This document shows, one piece after another, positions 43,162 to 55,900 of a stretch of DNA of 64,000 bases. The first letter of the stretch is position 1, and each line of letters opens with the position of its first letter. Both the position numbers and the translations under genes were made by a program. The stretch is from NCBI GenBank assembly GCA_022059125.1, contig JAEUWY010000006.1, positions 620,001 to 684,000 of the forward strand, read 5' to 3'. Under the pieces are notes generated by a model. That model was not told the DNA's origin, made no database searches, and saw nothing but the letters and a program-made list of their open reading frames with translations. Source of the stretch: Corynespora cassiicola. Lineage: Eukaryota; Ascomycota; Dothideomycetes; Pleosporales; Corynesporascaceae.

Positions 43162-44607
43162 TGCTGTTGGTGATTTGATGAGAACTTGATTCTTTGTAAA
43201 ATATCATAAGGCTTTATTCACAGCTTTCAGCAAGCATAGGGGTGCCCGCATCGTACGATGAAATTGAAAGTGTTGGTAGTGGGTCAACCATTTAGGCTAA
43301 GGTCGCGCGGCGGCTCGATAAGCGGCGCGCCAAACGGGTGGGGTTCTCTCGCCTGGCATGGCCGAGGCCGATATTCGCCATGTGAAAAATTCCATGCAAG
43401 CTGCGGTCAAATGGGAAGGAGGGTGTTGCTCATTACGAGATGGGGTGGACAGCTTGTGTTAGTCAGGGGCAGTAATCCCGAGCGCACGACATATGGGATG
43501 AACACGTTGTCAATGTCTACTGCGCGCAAGGGACTTATGTTGTTGACCAAGAACGCTCCGTGTTCAAGAAATCCTCCTGAGAGCATTTGGTGGTGAGCTG
43601 GCTAACATCCACCAAGTCACCTATAAATTGTGGTTTTCTTTCTTTTCAGGGCGCTTCTAAGTGTGATGTTCAATTGCCCTCCACGATATTATAATATATA
43701 GTGGAGTTGGAATTGTACTGCGCCCAAGTGTGTTTTTGTGGTGAAGATTTCAAAATAGCATATATTATCAAAACACTACAAAAAATTGCTCACTCTCTTA
43801 ACGACAATGTGACCACTATGTAGTACACAAATTCATATCTAAACAGATTAGAAAACCGAATAATCCTTTTTTATGGCTATTCTGTATCAATTTTCCATCA
43901 TCATACCACCATGAATAAGGTGCGTGTCCGAGACAGAAATATGCCAGATTATTCTTTGCATCACCTTCGTTCTTTACCACCTCCGACGAACATATTTTAA
44001 CACTCAATGTAGACTATATCATGTTGCGACTCCAGATCTTTAAGTGGTCAAAGCCTCATATCAACAGGTGATCTCAAGCTACATAGCCCTCATCACCTCT
44101 ACAAACAACTCTTCTCAAACCAAGACTTTCTACCCAGCCCACACATCTCCAAAACATCACATCCAACAAAACTACACACACGTTCCGAAAGCATTTATAT
44201 ATTACTACTTCTCCCACTCCCCCCTCTCCAAAACAACCAATTCCTCAAAACCAAAAACAGAAAAAGCTATTACGCAGCAGAAAAAGGAGAAGGGCTAAAA
44301 TTACACAAACACATCAGATCCTCCAACCCTACGTATCCACCTCCAAAATCATCCTTTCATCACCCCCCTCGTGCATACTTTTAGTAGCATCGTAAAGAAC
44401 TCGGGATCAATCAAAAAGAAAAGCCTCAGGATCCAAAGCTTGAAAAAGAGAGGTTTGATCAAGTAAATAGTAAAGAAAAAAAACAGAACAAAAAGCTGGT
44501 TATCGCTACCCCACCCATGAAAATAACGCCAGCTAATTTCTTCATCCGCGAGGCCTCACTTCACATCCTCGAAATTCCCGCCGCAAACATCATTCGCGAT
44601 GCGCCAT
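43162..44607. other. AT-rich intergenic region
   Basis: About 1.4 kb without a supported gene. A GC island at about 43300-43345 contrasts with the AT-rich surround. 44060-44300 is an A/C-rich low-complexity stretch whose open frame I do not believe is coding. The right end is the acyl-CoA synthetase 3' flank. Confidence 0.45.
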
Positions 44608-46858
44608 TTATTTGCCATAGGCCCTGTCGACCTCCTTCTGGTACTGGTTCAATATGCCCTTGCGGTTCAGTTTCTGCGCGGCAGTAGTAAGACCCTACAA
44701 CATTGTTAGCCTCGATCCAAACTTTCCACTAAGACGCAAAAAACTCACATTCTGGGGAGTCCACTCCTCATCAGCTAGGACGACACCCTCGATGATTTCA
44801 AAGTTGGCCAGACCGCCCTTCTGGCCCGCAGCCTGGAGCTGCTTCAACACGGCGCTGTTGATCTTGTCGTTGTGCACAAGCTCCTCGAGGTGGTCGCCCT
44901 CGACTCCATTCTCGGCCGCAACTTTCTTGAGCGCGGGCTCAGCGGGAACGATGATGGCGACGGGCTTGGATCTGTCTGAGGCGGCGTAGACGCAGATGTT
45001 GGCGACGATGGGGGCGGAGCGGTATACAGACTCGAGCTTCTCGAGCGCAATGTACTCGCCTGCCAGCGTCTTAACCAAATTCTTCTTGCGGTCGATGATT
45101 CTGATCTGGCCCTTGGCGTCGAACTCGCCAATGTCGCCAGTCCTGAACCAGCCGTCATCGGTAAAGGCCTCCTTTGTCTCCTCGGGCATATCAAGGTAAC
45201 CGGCCGTAACACCTCCACCGCGGATCCAAATCTCACCCTGAGGCGGCTTGTTAGTAGAGTAGTAGCCGGCATCGGCAAAGTCAACAAGCTTCATCTCAAT
45301 GGAAGCGGGCATTTCTCCCAGCGCAGAGTCGCTCCAGGCCATGGGGTCCATAAGCGCACCCATAGCAGTCGTCTCAGTCAAGCCGTAACCGCTGATCATG
45401 GGAGTAATGGCCAAAGAAATGAAGCGCTGGGTCTCTTTTGCAATGGGCCCACCACCGTTCATGCAGATGCGCAGCCTTCCACCAGTAGCGTCCTTGACCT
45501 TGTTGAAAACGATAGCATCCAAGAGACCGCTTCCAGGAAGGCCGCTGCCCAAGAGGAAGCTCTTAGCAGCAAGTGCGCCCCAGAAGATATTCTTGGTGAG
45601 CGCACCGCCTGCCTCGACCTTTCCGATGATGCCCTTCTTCACCGTCTCCCACACTTGTGGCACTCCGACAAGGATCGAGGGCTTCAGTTCACGGATATCA
45701 CCATTGCACTTGCGCACTGAGGTGTCGGAGAGGGTTCGGATGGTACCATAGCCCATCGTACCACCCCAGAACAAGCAGGCATTCTCGAACACGAATTCGA
45801 GAATGTGCGCGGCCGGGAGGTAAGCCAGGAGGGAATCGCCGGGGCCAATGTACTTGGCGACGATAACGTTTACGCCGGCGACTGCGACCGCGTTAGTGGG
45901 GCGTGTTTTGCTTTTCGAATGCAATACTTACTGGCAGCAACAACGTTTCTGTGCTTGATAAGCACACCCTTGGGGGTTCCAGTGGAGCCAGAGGTGTACA
46001 TGATACAGGCCAGATCGTCAGCCTTTGGAGGAATGGGTTCAGCGGGGTTTTGCTCGCCGAGCTTGACCAACTCGTCGAAGCTCATGACCTGCACATTCGG
46101 GTGCGCCTTGGTGAGCGCATCAATGTCCTTTTGCTGTGCGTCGTTGGTTGTGCTGTAAACAACAACCTGGACGTCCTTGGCGTCGTTGAAGGGCCGGACG
46201 AGCTTGGGCAGCAGGGTAGGGTCCGTGAACATGACCTTTGCGTGCGTCTGCTGCATCGAGTGCTTGAGACCCTCCTCGCCGAGCGTGTCATAGGCAGTCA
46301 CAATGGCCATTGACTGCGAAATGGCGCCTGGGCAAAAAGTGTCAGCCTTCCCACTCATCCATGTCGTCATCGTCAGAGAGACTCACCATGTGCCGACGCG
46401 AGCCATTGCGCGCTGGTCGAAGCGTAGAGATGGAGCCTGTCATGGGGCGCAAAACCCAAGTGCTTGAGGCCAGCGCCCACGTTGAGGGCCAACTTCTCAA
46501 ACTCGACGAAGCTCTGGAACTTGTAGGGGCTGAGCTCAAAGTAGGTCCACTTCTTGTCCACCTCCTCCTGCTTGCCGTCAACCATCTTCTTGACCTTCTT
46601 GGTCTCTTCGTGTGTGTTCAGAATCCGTCGCGAGCCCACGGCCTTTGCGTTTCCGAACTTTGCCGACGCGTACTTGAGCACATCGTACAGCGTGTTGACG
46701 TCCGGGGCGGGGGTCGTGACCAGGGCGTCCTTTGCGGCGACGTTGCGGCGCGGTATGGTCTCGCCGTCGGGCTTCTCGACACCAGGAGCCTCGACAGAGA
46801 GCGGGCCTGGCTTCGTTGCCCGGGCCTGGGGCATGAACTTCTTGAGGTCCTGCGGCAT
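44608..46858 (-). CDS. Long-chain fatty acyl-CoA synthetase (FAA1/FAA4-like)
   Basis: Four exons, 46387-46858, 45932-46327, 44749-45881 and 44608-44694, give 695 residues, normal for fungal LACS. It activates long-chain fatty acids to acyl-CoA with ATP. AMP-binding motifs are complete: the P-loop YTSGSTGTPKGV at about residue 270, the adenine region YGLTETTAMG, then GWFRTGDIGEFDAKG and RIIDRKKNLVKTLAGEYIALEKLE, the FACS signature. The N-terminus has the LACS-typical SVEAPGVEKPDGETIPRRN. The last exon encodes only 28 residues, GLTTAAQKLNRKGI to the stop, with the Lys of TAAQKLNR as the expected catalytic Lys. No peroxisomal tripeptide closes the protein (YGK), so a cytosolic/lipid-droplet form is more likely. 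The start is the first Met before the family block. It is transcribed divergently from RKM5. Confidence 0.95.
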
Positions 46859-47509
46859 GGTGGCGGGCAACGCGGACTGCAGGGAGAAGGGGAGGGGGAG
46901 GGTGTTGAGGTAAAGTGAAAGGGGTATCACAGAGAGGAAGAGGAGCAGGAGCAGAGGGGTATTTGATGCCGCCAGCGGGGGTCTGGTAAGCGACAAGGGA
47001 GAGAGGGAGAGAGAGCAGCTTAGAGGGCCTGGAGGAGGCAGCGGGCAGGCAATTGTTGGCTCATGTGCTTGTTGGAGGAGAGCTTGGGCCGCCCGGTGGC
47101 TGGCTTGGCGGCCAGCTCGGTGATGTTCATGCTAGCCGGATATGACGCACTGCAAATCGAGTCGCAGCGAATCTCGGCCGTGATCCTGGGGAAGGCCCGG
47201 CGCTCCACACAGCCGCTGAATATTTGACTCTCGAGCCATCGCCAGCGGATGCCCGCCAGTCTCGACGCAGCCCGCCGTCTTGCCTCTTAGGACTGTTGCT
47301 GTCGTCTCGCGCGGCCTCACATGAAGCCGAGTTGGTTCCAGGCACAAGGCACCAGTAGCGCCTCCATTCCCAGTGCTCCGTCTGCCCCGTCTGCCGGGCC
47401 AAGCATATACGAAACCTAAGGGCCAAGTCCCTCAACGCGGCTTTGTATACCTCCTTCGCCTCCATTGCACGGCGTGGCTCGTCTCTAGGCTGCAGGGGAA
47501 CCTCTCCAC
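46859..47509. other. Divergent promoter, acyl-CoA synthetase and RKM5
   Basis: About 650 bp between two divergent genes. It includes a GA/GGGAGAG-rich stretch (about 46998-47020) near the synthetase side. No gene is seen. Confidence 0.4.
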
Positions 47510-48715
47510 ATGGCCGTGGCTCCTGATCTCCGCCACGTCTTGGGCCCGCCCCTGGAGGACCCAGAAGAAGGTACGATCCGGTGCTGCTATTCTCACCCTC
47601 TTGCAGGGCTGTGAGCTCCAGACCACCTATCATCAACCAGAGGAGACCTCGGCAGGTTGAAGTGGCGGCCGGTAGCACGTCGACCTCCCATCCCTCTTCT
47701 ACAACTTTTGGAGATCGCTGTCCTGCAAGAGGGCCACCCTCGGCCCAGTCCACAGATGGGATTCGCTGCAGTCGTCTGTCTCACCAAGTCGCTCATCTCA
47801 GCCGTACAGAAGCATTTGTCGTGTTCTCGCAAACCATCCCGTCTCAGTCGCTGGGCTTCATAGTGTCCAAGACGCCCGTCATTGAGCTGAGCGTCGCCGG
47901 GCGCGACCTCTCCATCCATCAGTCACGCGAGCTGTTGACTTCAGACAGAAAGCAGGGCACCACAGGAGCAGGTGTGCACTGCCCCCAGCCCTCCTCTGCT
48001 TGGCTGTCTTGTCCTCGCTAACGCGCACTGTATAGTCGTCTGGAAGGTTACGCCGCTTTTCGCGGAATGGATAGCGTCCCCTAATTTCCTTTTCCAAGCC
48101 GGCTACCTCTCTCCTTCATCAACTGCCCTCGAGCTTGGCGCTGGGGTATCTGGGGTCGTGGCTCTGACCCTGGGGCCCAAGCTCCGACGATACATCGCCA
48201 CGGACCAAGACTACGTTATCCGCCTTCTCAAGCACAATATTGCTGAGAACCTACCCGCAGCTTCCGCCGAGGCCCGCAAGAAGCACCCCGCCAGGCCAAA
48301 GCGGCCGCAGCCCGCTGTCAGACAAGGAACCCCCAACATTGAGACGCTCGAGCTGGACTGGGAACTCGATTCGGTGGCATCGTTGCCCGCCGCCTTGGGC
48401 CAGGAGGACGCGGAATCAGACGGCAGCCACGAAGGAGTCGATGTGATCATAGCATGCGATTGTATCTACAACGATGCTTTGATCGAGCCCATCAACAGCA
48501 CATTTGCTAACATTTGCCGGCTTCGGTCGGCCGGACCTAACCGGAAGCCTACCTTGTGCATCATCGCCCAACAACTCCGAGCCCCAGACGTGTTTGAATC
48601 GTGGCTGAAGAGCTTCCACCGCCTCTTTCACGTCTGGCAGGTTCCCGATGAGCTTCTCGCTGAGCCTCTCCGCGAGAACACCGGCTTCATTGTCCACGTC
48701 GGATACCTGCGGTAA
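47510..48715 (+). CDS. RKM5: RKM5-like ribosomal protein lysine methyltransferase
   Basis: Three exons, 47510-47570, 47810-47971 and 48036-48715, give 300 residues. The 61-base first exon encodes MAVAPDLRHVLGPPLEDPEE and splices over a 239-nt intron to EAFVVFSQTIPSQSLGFI; this is the join that keeps frame with an ATG start, and the acidic run before the VFSQTIPSQSLGF block fits the family. The body shows ELSVAGRDLSIHQS, TTGAVVWKVTPLFAEW, the SAM-binding ALELGAGVSGVVAL (about 115), and IIACDCIYNDALIEP. Yeast Rkm5 methylates Lys46 of ribosomal protein L1 (uL1); the METTL21-like fold is clear. Length agrees with the family range. The first exon is my inference; the rest is firm. Confidence 0.9.
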
Positions 48716-48791
48716 CTAGCAGTCTAAGTCTTGCCTTTCTGTTTACTATATAAAACTTTTTATGTTTCAGTCCGTATACTCTCTGCCTACG

Positions 48792-50951
48792 TCACTGCGC
48801 ATAGTAATCTAGCGGAAAGTCTAGTACAGCGCATTGCTCCACCTCCCTGAAACCTTCGTTCCTCACATTTATGTCGAGTACTCTGAGTCGCGAGCTTTTC
48901 TTTCCGTCGACTGGTCGCCACGGACTCGACCCTTCCATTGTGGCTGACGAGTTTGCAAAACCCCTAGCATGCAGAAAAGCCGCGTTCAAATTGGGGTCCT
49001 TGGTCCTTGCAAAAGAAGACCAGGTATCTACAATGTACTGTGAGAAGGGAACATCGTCCTGATCGCGAGGGTGGCGGCCTTGTCGTATCAGTGTGCCAAA
49101 GACGTAATAAAGCTCACCACTGTGGCACTTAAAGTAGGGTTTGCTGGTATCCCCATGAGGATGCCCATCCGTCACTGGGGCATCGCAGGTCGGGGGGTTT
49201 GGACTCCACTCGCTGATTTGATATGCACGGTCGAATTCGTACGCGTACAGCATGGGGAATACGCCATTCTCCGATCCCACGACGGCAGTTGATTGCCCCA
49301 GGCATCGGAACATGGCGTCTGTCGCAACCCGAGCCGTCAGGTTGAATGTGCTCAAGGTCGCATTAGGGCCTTGGGGAATGGGAAACCTATTCGATTCAAG
49401 GATCTCAGCCGCTTCAAAACCCTGTTCAACCAGAGCCTGCGAGGCATTACCACCGGAAAAGGCTGAGAAAGGGCCTCCGTCATCGCGCATTACGCCGGTT
49501 ATTACTGCCACGTCACTTGGTGCAGCAAAACGACCCAGCTCAAGTTCATCGCTCGTCAAATAGGTACCGTCAACCACGGGATATCTGTCGTCATGGTCAG
49601 CATGCAGGCTACACCGCTTATTTTTTTCATGTATCCCACCGAGCGATGGTCCCAGTCCACTGGCTGCCTCTTCTACCAACGAGCGTCGTTGGGTCCAGTG
49701 CACGCAGGCAATCCAGTTGTGTCGACGCATCAGTCTGATTACATCCCGTTTCCTGCAAAATTGCCTCTGTTCGGTTTGTCGCTTCCTGGATTGTAAGATA
49801 CCGGGAAAAGGTGGATGCATATTGGACGCCAGCAGGATTGCTTTGCATGATTGCTCTAGAGAACTTGCCCTTGGCCTGAGGCGAAGCCAGAAGAGCTCTT
49901 ACTGACGCCGCTCCAGCGCTTTGTCCGAATACTGTAATCCGGTCTTTGTCTCCTCCAAAATCCTCAACATGCTTCCCGAGCCAGTCCAGCGCCGTATTTT
50001 GATCTGCCAGCCCGTAGTTGCCTCCCAGGGTGGTATGATCCAAGGCAAGGAAGCCAAGCGTAGAGAGACGGTAGTTGATTGTAACGACAACAACATCACC
50101 CCTAGAGGCAATGTTGCCACCATCAAATGTGGTGTCGGTACCCGATCCACTTGTAAACCCACCACCGTGGATCCAGAGCATCACGGCCTTTTTCTTAGAC
50201 GAGGACGACTTCGATACCGGGAGATATGGAGTCCAAATGTTTAGAGAAAGACAGTCTTCACTGCATTCCGGTTCACTGCACCAAGCTTGAACACACGTAG
50301 CACCATACTTCAACGCCGAGATGTTCCCACCGCTAGGTGGCAGGTACCGAGAGTGGCTGAATCTCACAGGTTGCGATGCGTATTTGAGACCCAAGAAGCG
50401 GAAAGAGAGCCTGTCGCGGTATCCTACAATGGTCGTGTTCCCTGTCCGGACCGCCGTCTGCCATTTGAGACTCGCATCGTCTGCGGCGGGTGAGCTATAT
50501 GACGCACTTTGTGAACACAGGGCTGGAAGTCGGGTATCACACGGTACGGGTTGGACTTCGCCGTGCGTTGTTATTGCCTTGCATCCCGAACCGCCCCCGA
50601 CCCAATACACGCCGATGTCGTCAGTAGGCTTGCCATGGTCTAGGTACCGAAGAAAGTCGAGTCCTTGAGAAGCATTTCCCAGATTCCACAGCTCTTCTCC
50701 CAGTGCTACGCAGCTAGACTGTGCTACCGAGTGCGGCCGGCGGGCGTCGAGGACTATGGTGGCGGCTTGCCTGGTGCTAGTGTTCCCTAGCATGCAGAAT
50801 GAGGATGTTGTCCCGTGCACGGCGCGAACAGCTACAAACCATATAGATCATTGTGAGTGAGGATGGTCAGATCGGATCCGATGGACTGGGGGCTAGGGGC
50901 GGCGAATGCGACGCCTGGAAGAAGAAACAACAGGGCAGATATGGCCGCCAT
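48792..50951 (-). CDS. Secreted type-B carboxylesterase with C-type-lectin-like N-terminus
   Basis: Three exons, 50840-50951, 49640-50786 and 48792-49584, give 683 residues. A signal peptide (about 1-18, LLFLLPGVAFA) is followed by a 110-residue region with Cys and Trp spacing like a C-type lectin fold: NTSTRQAATIVLDARRP, then CVALGEELWNL, YWVGGGSGCKAI and LPALCSQS. From about residue 135 the esterase fold begins: FLGLKYA, EDCLSLNIW, the oxyanion loop WIHGGGFTSG, the nucleophile elbow FGQSAGAASV, then Asp/Glu and His regions in exon 3 (SGELYYVFG contains Ser-Gly-Glu; His is earlier in KCHSGE). The last intron uses GTGGGATA and leaves GTIAR-YPVVDGTYL. Likely hydrolyses esters outside the cell; the substrate is unknown. 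The first intron removes a stop and gives NDLY-GNTSTRQ. Exon ends are inferred. Confidence 0.85.
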
Positions 50952-52912
50952 GGTGCGCGGACGGGGGATGCGAGGTCAAGACAAGACGAGGAGGCATGGT
51001 GCTTGCACAGTTGAACAGGAACACAACCCAATATATGCGGCAAGATTGGGGACGGGACAGGGCGCGGCGCGATTCGTGGGATATATTGAGGCTCTCGCGA
51101 CTACGGTAGAATAGATGAGGGGACAGCAGCGCCGGCGGCGATTGACGGAGTGGTTCCTGGCGGCAGGCGAGTGCCGGACCCGATACCGAACGCTCGCCGA
51201 TGCTGTGATGCTGCGAGTGCGTGTTTCTGCAGCGGGCGCTCTGGTGTCCTCTGGCTGCACTCACGACCACGGCGTGGGTGGTGTGTCGGTGGTGGCCCAG
51301 GGCCGGCCGGGAAGCCATGAACGCAGCCCGGGACACGTAGCGGCCGGGCAGCGGACAGGCGCGCAGATCCATCTCTTGCTCGGGGGCTCAGGGCTCAGGG
51401 CCCAGGGCCCAGGGCGGCGCAGGGCGGTGCACGACCGAGGGCTGAGGAAGGTGGTGAGCGGAGTCGCGGCATCATGAAGACGGCGGGCGGGACGCGAGGA
51501 TGAGGAGGCACTGGAGGGCTTCGCGGCTGGGATGGGGCGGACGACATGACTTCATCATGGAATCATGCTGGCGGCGTTTCAGGCTCAGGCAGGCGCGCCG
51601 GGGGGGAGGGGCGTGGGGCGTGCGCCGCCGCAGGTGCAGCCCGTTGGCTCCTTCCTTCGGTCCCGCTCGCACCTTCTCTGGCTCGCACACTGCTGGCGCG
51701 CTGCTGCCTGCCCGAGCCCGCTGGGAAGGCACGCTCGCAGCGCCTCCGGGTCACGGGAACAGCCGGTCGCGGGCGGCCCAGGGCAGCGCGGTGACGGGCC
51801 CGTCGACACCGCCCACGACGCCCTCAACACCAGCGACAGGGCGGGCGCGGGCGGCGCTGGAACTCTCTTTGCGACACGGCGGGTTTGTGAGCACCTCAGC
51901 TGCGCTACGAGGGCACGATCGGCAGCGCCCCAAATCTCACCCCTCTAGGCCGTGTTGGGACTGGGCCAGAATCCATCTACCCCTCGGGCGCCCCCATTGG
52001 CCACGTCGCCCAGGCGGTCGTCTCACACCCAGCCCGAGTCTCTCGCAGTCTTTTGTTCTTCTCTCGATAACTTGTCCCTCTGTGCTGGTCTGAACCTGCC
52101 GGCCCATATCCTACATGCCGCGTCTGCGCTGCCAGGCTCGCCGCCGCGCGAGCCCGCCGGCACACGGCTCTGCTGATGCCAAAAAGTCCCAATTTACCAC
52201 CCCCCCTCACTAATGCCCTGTAGCGGTTCCCTATGCTTCCAAGAACACCTTCTGAATGGTCCGTGCCGCACTTTCGCGCTAAACTCTTCCCGCCATTCGT
52301 ACTGGGCTCTCTCTTCTGCGCTTCTCCCTTCACTCACACCCGCACACAACCCGCTCCTCTGCCCCCAACGCGACGCTGCCCCCCTCGCTGTCGCCCGTCC
52401 GGCCCGTCGTCCTGCTAACCCTCCAGTGCGCCCTCCTCCCGCCCCGTCCGCCTTTGACCGCGCGCGCCGTCCCTCCTTTGTTGGGGTCCCTCAGCCAGGA
52501 CGCCTCAAGAGCCGCCTCCCCGTTCATTCCTCCTCCTCGACTCCCCGACCCTCCCAGCGCGTTGCATGGTCCCGGCCCCTCTGGATCTCGACACGGCCAG
52601 CCCATGATAATCGCTCTACCCTGTCGCTCTGTTGACGCTCAGGAGCCCTTATCGACGCCCCTCTGTACCGCTGCCCTCGCCGGCTCCGGACACGCAAGCC
52701 TCTTCTCCCCGGCCACCCCCTCGCTCTAGACGCCCATACCGCCCGCGAGACGAGCCTGCCCGTCGATATCGACCGTCGGAACCGTTGCGCTGTGACCCTG
52801 CTAGCTCTGCTTTGGTCGTTTGCGCGTTGGGCGTCATGCGATCCAAAGCACCTAGAGCCTGAGCAATCCACTACCCTACCCTCACTTTACCACACTGCGA
52901 CACGGCTGGATT
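50952..52912. other. GC-rich intergenic region upstream of SET3
   Basis: Nearly 2 kb. Many open frames exist on both strands because of high GC, but none shows domain features, a plausible start context or splice continuity, so none is called. It includes a tandem ctcagggcccaggg repeat near 51385-51420. The right 700 bases are pyrimidine-rich and probably a long SET3 leader. Confidence 0.45.
51385..51420 (+). repeat. Short tandem repeat, unit gctcaggg/gcccaggg
   Basis: Four to five successive copies of a 7-8 base unit with one base variation, directly visible. Likely slippage. Confidence 0.6.
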
Positions 52913-55900
52913 ATGACAGACGTCTCGTCGGTCAAGGCGCATGCTGATTCTCAGCCGGCTTCTGTCGCCCTCTTCGGTGCTCCTCCGCCTCCCGCCGTCA
53001 CAAACGGCTCGCCAGCTCTAGACGGCACCATTGAGGAAGAGGAGTCATCCACCATCAAGTGCATTTGCGGCTTCTCCGACGACGACGGGAACACGGTCCT
53101 GTGTGAAAAGTGCGACACGTGGCAGCACATTGTGTGCTACTACGAGTCGGCCCACCATGTTCCAGACGTCCACGAATGCACAGACTGCCTCCCTAGACCC
53201 GTCGATACCAAGCGGGCCGCAGAGAAGCAGAGGCTCCGTCGAGAGATGCACAGCATCGGCGAGCGCAAGGGAAGGCCCAAGACGACTGCGAAGAGCCACA
53301 AGAAGAGAGTCAAGGACCCACTCGGTTCGGTTCAGCCCAATGGCTGGGCCGTACATTCAAACAATGACCTCCACTACCCCTCGGAACGCAAGAGTGGGAG
53401 CCCACGAGATCAACCCCCGCCCAATAAGCGGCCAAAGACCAGTCACCGAGCGTCTGGCTCTGTCAATATGATCAGCCAGGCACCTGCTCTGGCCCCCGCC
53501 TCGCGGAAGCGGGCTGGTTCAACCATGCTCAACGGCCACAGCCCTGTCAAATCCCCAACTGACCCAGAAGGCCCCATCGAGGAATTCTCTCTGGAGTTCA
53601 TGAACCTATACCGACAACCGGAACCGCCCTCGACCGACTCCAACTCGTATACTGACATACGTGTGGCTAACGACATCTCCTTGTGGCTCAACGATAGAGA
53701 CGCCCTCATTGAAGCCACGGGAGGCAGGGGCCCAGGCGAGGTGTTTGAACGCATCGAGAGCACAATCGAGGACATGGAGGCTTCGTCAGCCCCCGCCATC
53801 ACGAAGCAGACGGAGGTAGACCCGGCAATAAAGGCACATGGACTCAATCCCCAGTGGCATTTCTTGACGGTGGAAACCCGCGTGCCTGCTGGCGGTTTCG
53901 TAGGCGAGCTCAAGGGCCGAATAGGTCGGAAACAAGATTACTTCTCAGAGCCGTCGAACCGGTGGGAGTTCCTGCGTCACCCCGAGCCTTTTGTCTTCTT
54001 CCCTCCCCATCTTCCCATCTACATCGACACTCGCCACGAAGGAACCATCCTTCGCTATGCGAGACGGAGCTGCAATCCCAACATGATTATGAAGATTCTG
54101 ACGCAGGGTCCCGAGACTGGATACCACTTCTGTTTCGTTGCCATGCGTGAGATCGAACCAGGTGAGGAGCTTACGGTCGGCTGGGACATCAATGCCGAGG
54201 TACGACAACAGCTGCTGAAGGCTGTCAATAACGGTGACATTAAGAAGGAGGGGTTCAAGAAGATCCAGCCATGGGTTGCTTGCGTACTCGCCAACTTTGG
54301 CGGATGCGCTTGCGATAACAGCGCAGGCTATGAGTGTCTTCTCGAGCGTGCTCGCCGTAACAATAGCACATATGCAGAGCCTGCCCCTCCACCCAAGTCA
54401 ACCAAAGGCAGGAAGTCAAAGAAGTCCCAGGTCTCGCCGCTAAGCACAGGCCATGCAACGAACAGCCGTGCTGGCAGTGAGGCATTCCATCGCGAAGCCG
54501 TCGACGACGACAACATGGACGCTCGATCAACGTCTGGCTCACACAAATCTAGCAGTCGGGACATCACGCCTGCGACCCACTTCTCAGTGGATGGCGATTT
54601 AAAAATGTCTGATCGAGAAAGGCGAAAACTGCAGCAGCAGGAGCGCTTGTTTGAACAACTCGAGTATGACGAACAGCACAAGGGCAAAAGAGGAAAAAGA
54701 AACAGCGCTGGCTCGACACTCAACACACCCAGCCTCTCATCCTCCGTAAGCGCTCTCCCCTTCAGACCCCGCTTCGTCGCTAAAACCCGCAAACAGAGAC
54801 AATTAGGGCACTCGGAAGTCTCTCCTTCAGGGCGCCATCCTCGCGAACACAGTCATGGAGTAGCTCGCAAGACATCCGGGGGCTCCGCCAGGGCGAACGG
54901 TAAAGTTATTCATAGGCCAAAGCCTGTCTATGCCGATGCCTCCACGCAGACCGAGGACGACGAAGCAAGTGCTGCTTCGTCGACTCCTCCAGTCAAAGCA
55001 AGGGTGATGCGACCCCCTGTGTCATTTAAGCGGAGACTTCTCCAGCAAGCTCAGGAAGAGAAACTGCAGCGGGAGCGTATCAGATCGGCATCCGTAAAAA
55101 TGGAGGTCAAATCACCTGCCTTGAAGGACGTGTCCTCAACCAAGCCCTCACCTGTGCCACCGCCTGCTCCCTTGGAAGAGCCAACTGCAATGGACATTAC
55201 TACTGAACCTGCAGTAGACATTGCTGTCAAGGAACCTAGCGTCAAGGAGCCCACACCATCCAAAGAACCGACCCCGCCGCCATCCGAAGATGTGGAAATG
55301 CAGGATGCTGATGAGCCCGTGACTTCTCGTCCTTCATCGCCAAAGCTTGAAGAGGAGATGCCAGATGCACCCGACCCAGAGCCTGCCGCCTCTGCAAATT
55401 CACATGTGCCAACACAGCTGCCTCCCCCGCCATGGCCTACGATTACTTCTCCCACTGTTTCAGATTCGTCTGCGCCTGTGGCACTTCCTACTTCGGCCTC
55501 TCCCTCGGAGCCATCGGAGAAGCCGGTCGACCTCCACGTCGAGATGCCTCCAAAACCCGATCTTACGAATCCCACCGCTTCCACTAATTCCGTTGTCACC
55601 CCTGGTTCCGTCTCGAGTGTGGTTATCACAGGTGCCGCTGCGCAGTCTCCTGTTAATGCTGGATCAGCTCCTTCATCTTTTTCTCCCGCTGTCACAAACG
55701 CGGTCAACCCCGGACCAGCACGCAAAAAGTTGAGTCTGAGCGATTACACCAGCAGAAGGGCGAAAATGGCACAGACCCAATCAACAGGGCCAAATGGTGC
55801 GTCAGAGAAGCATCAGCCCATCGTTTCCCCTACCCTGTCCAACGCGAGCCTGCCAACGCAGGCCTCGCCGCCCGGCAAGGGGTCAGAGCCTTCGCTTTCC

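Noticed and set aside
44044..44298. 84-codon plus-strand frame
   Set aside because: A/C-rich low-complexity sequence encoding Thr/Ser/Lys runs; no support as a gene.
50893..52093. Frames of 120-197 codons upstream of SET3
   Set aside because: No domain, no consistent start context, and mirrored frames on the other strand; typical for GC-rich non-coding DNA.
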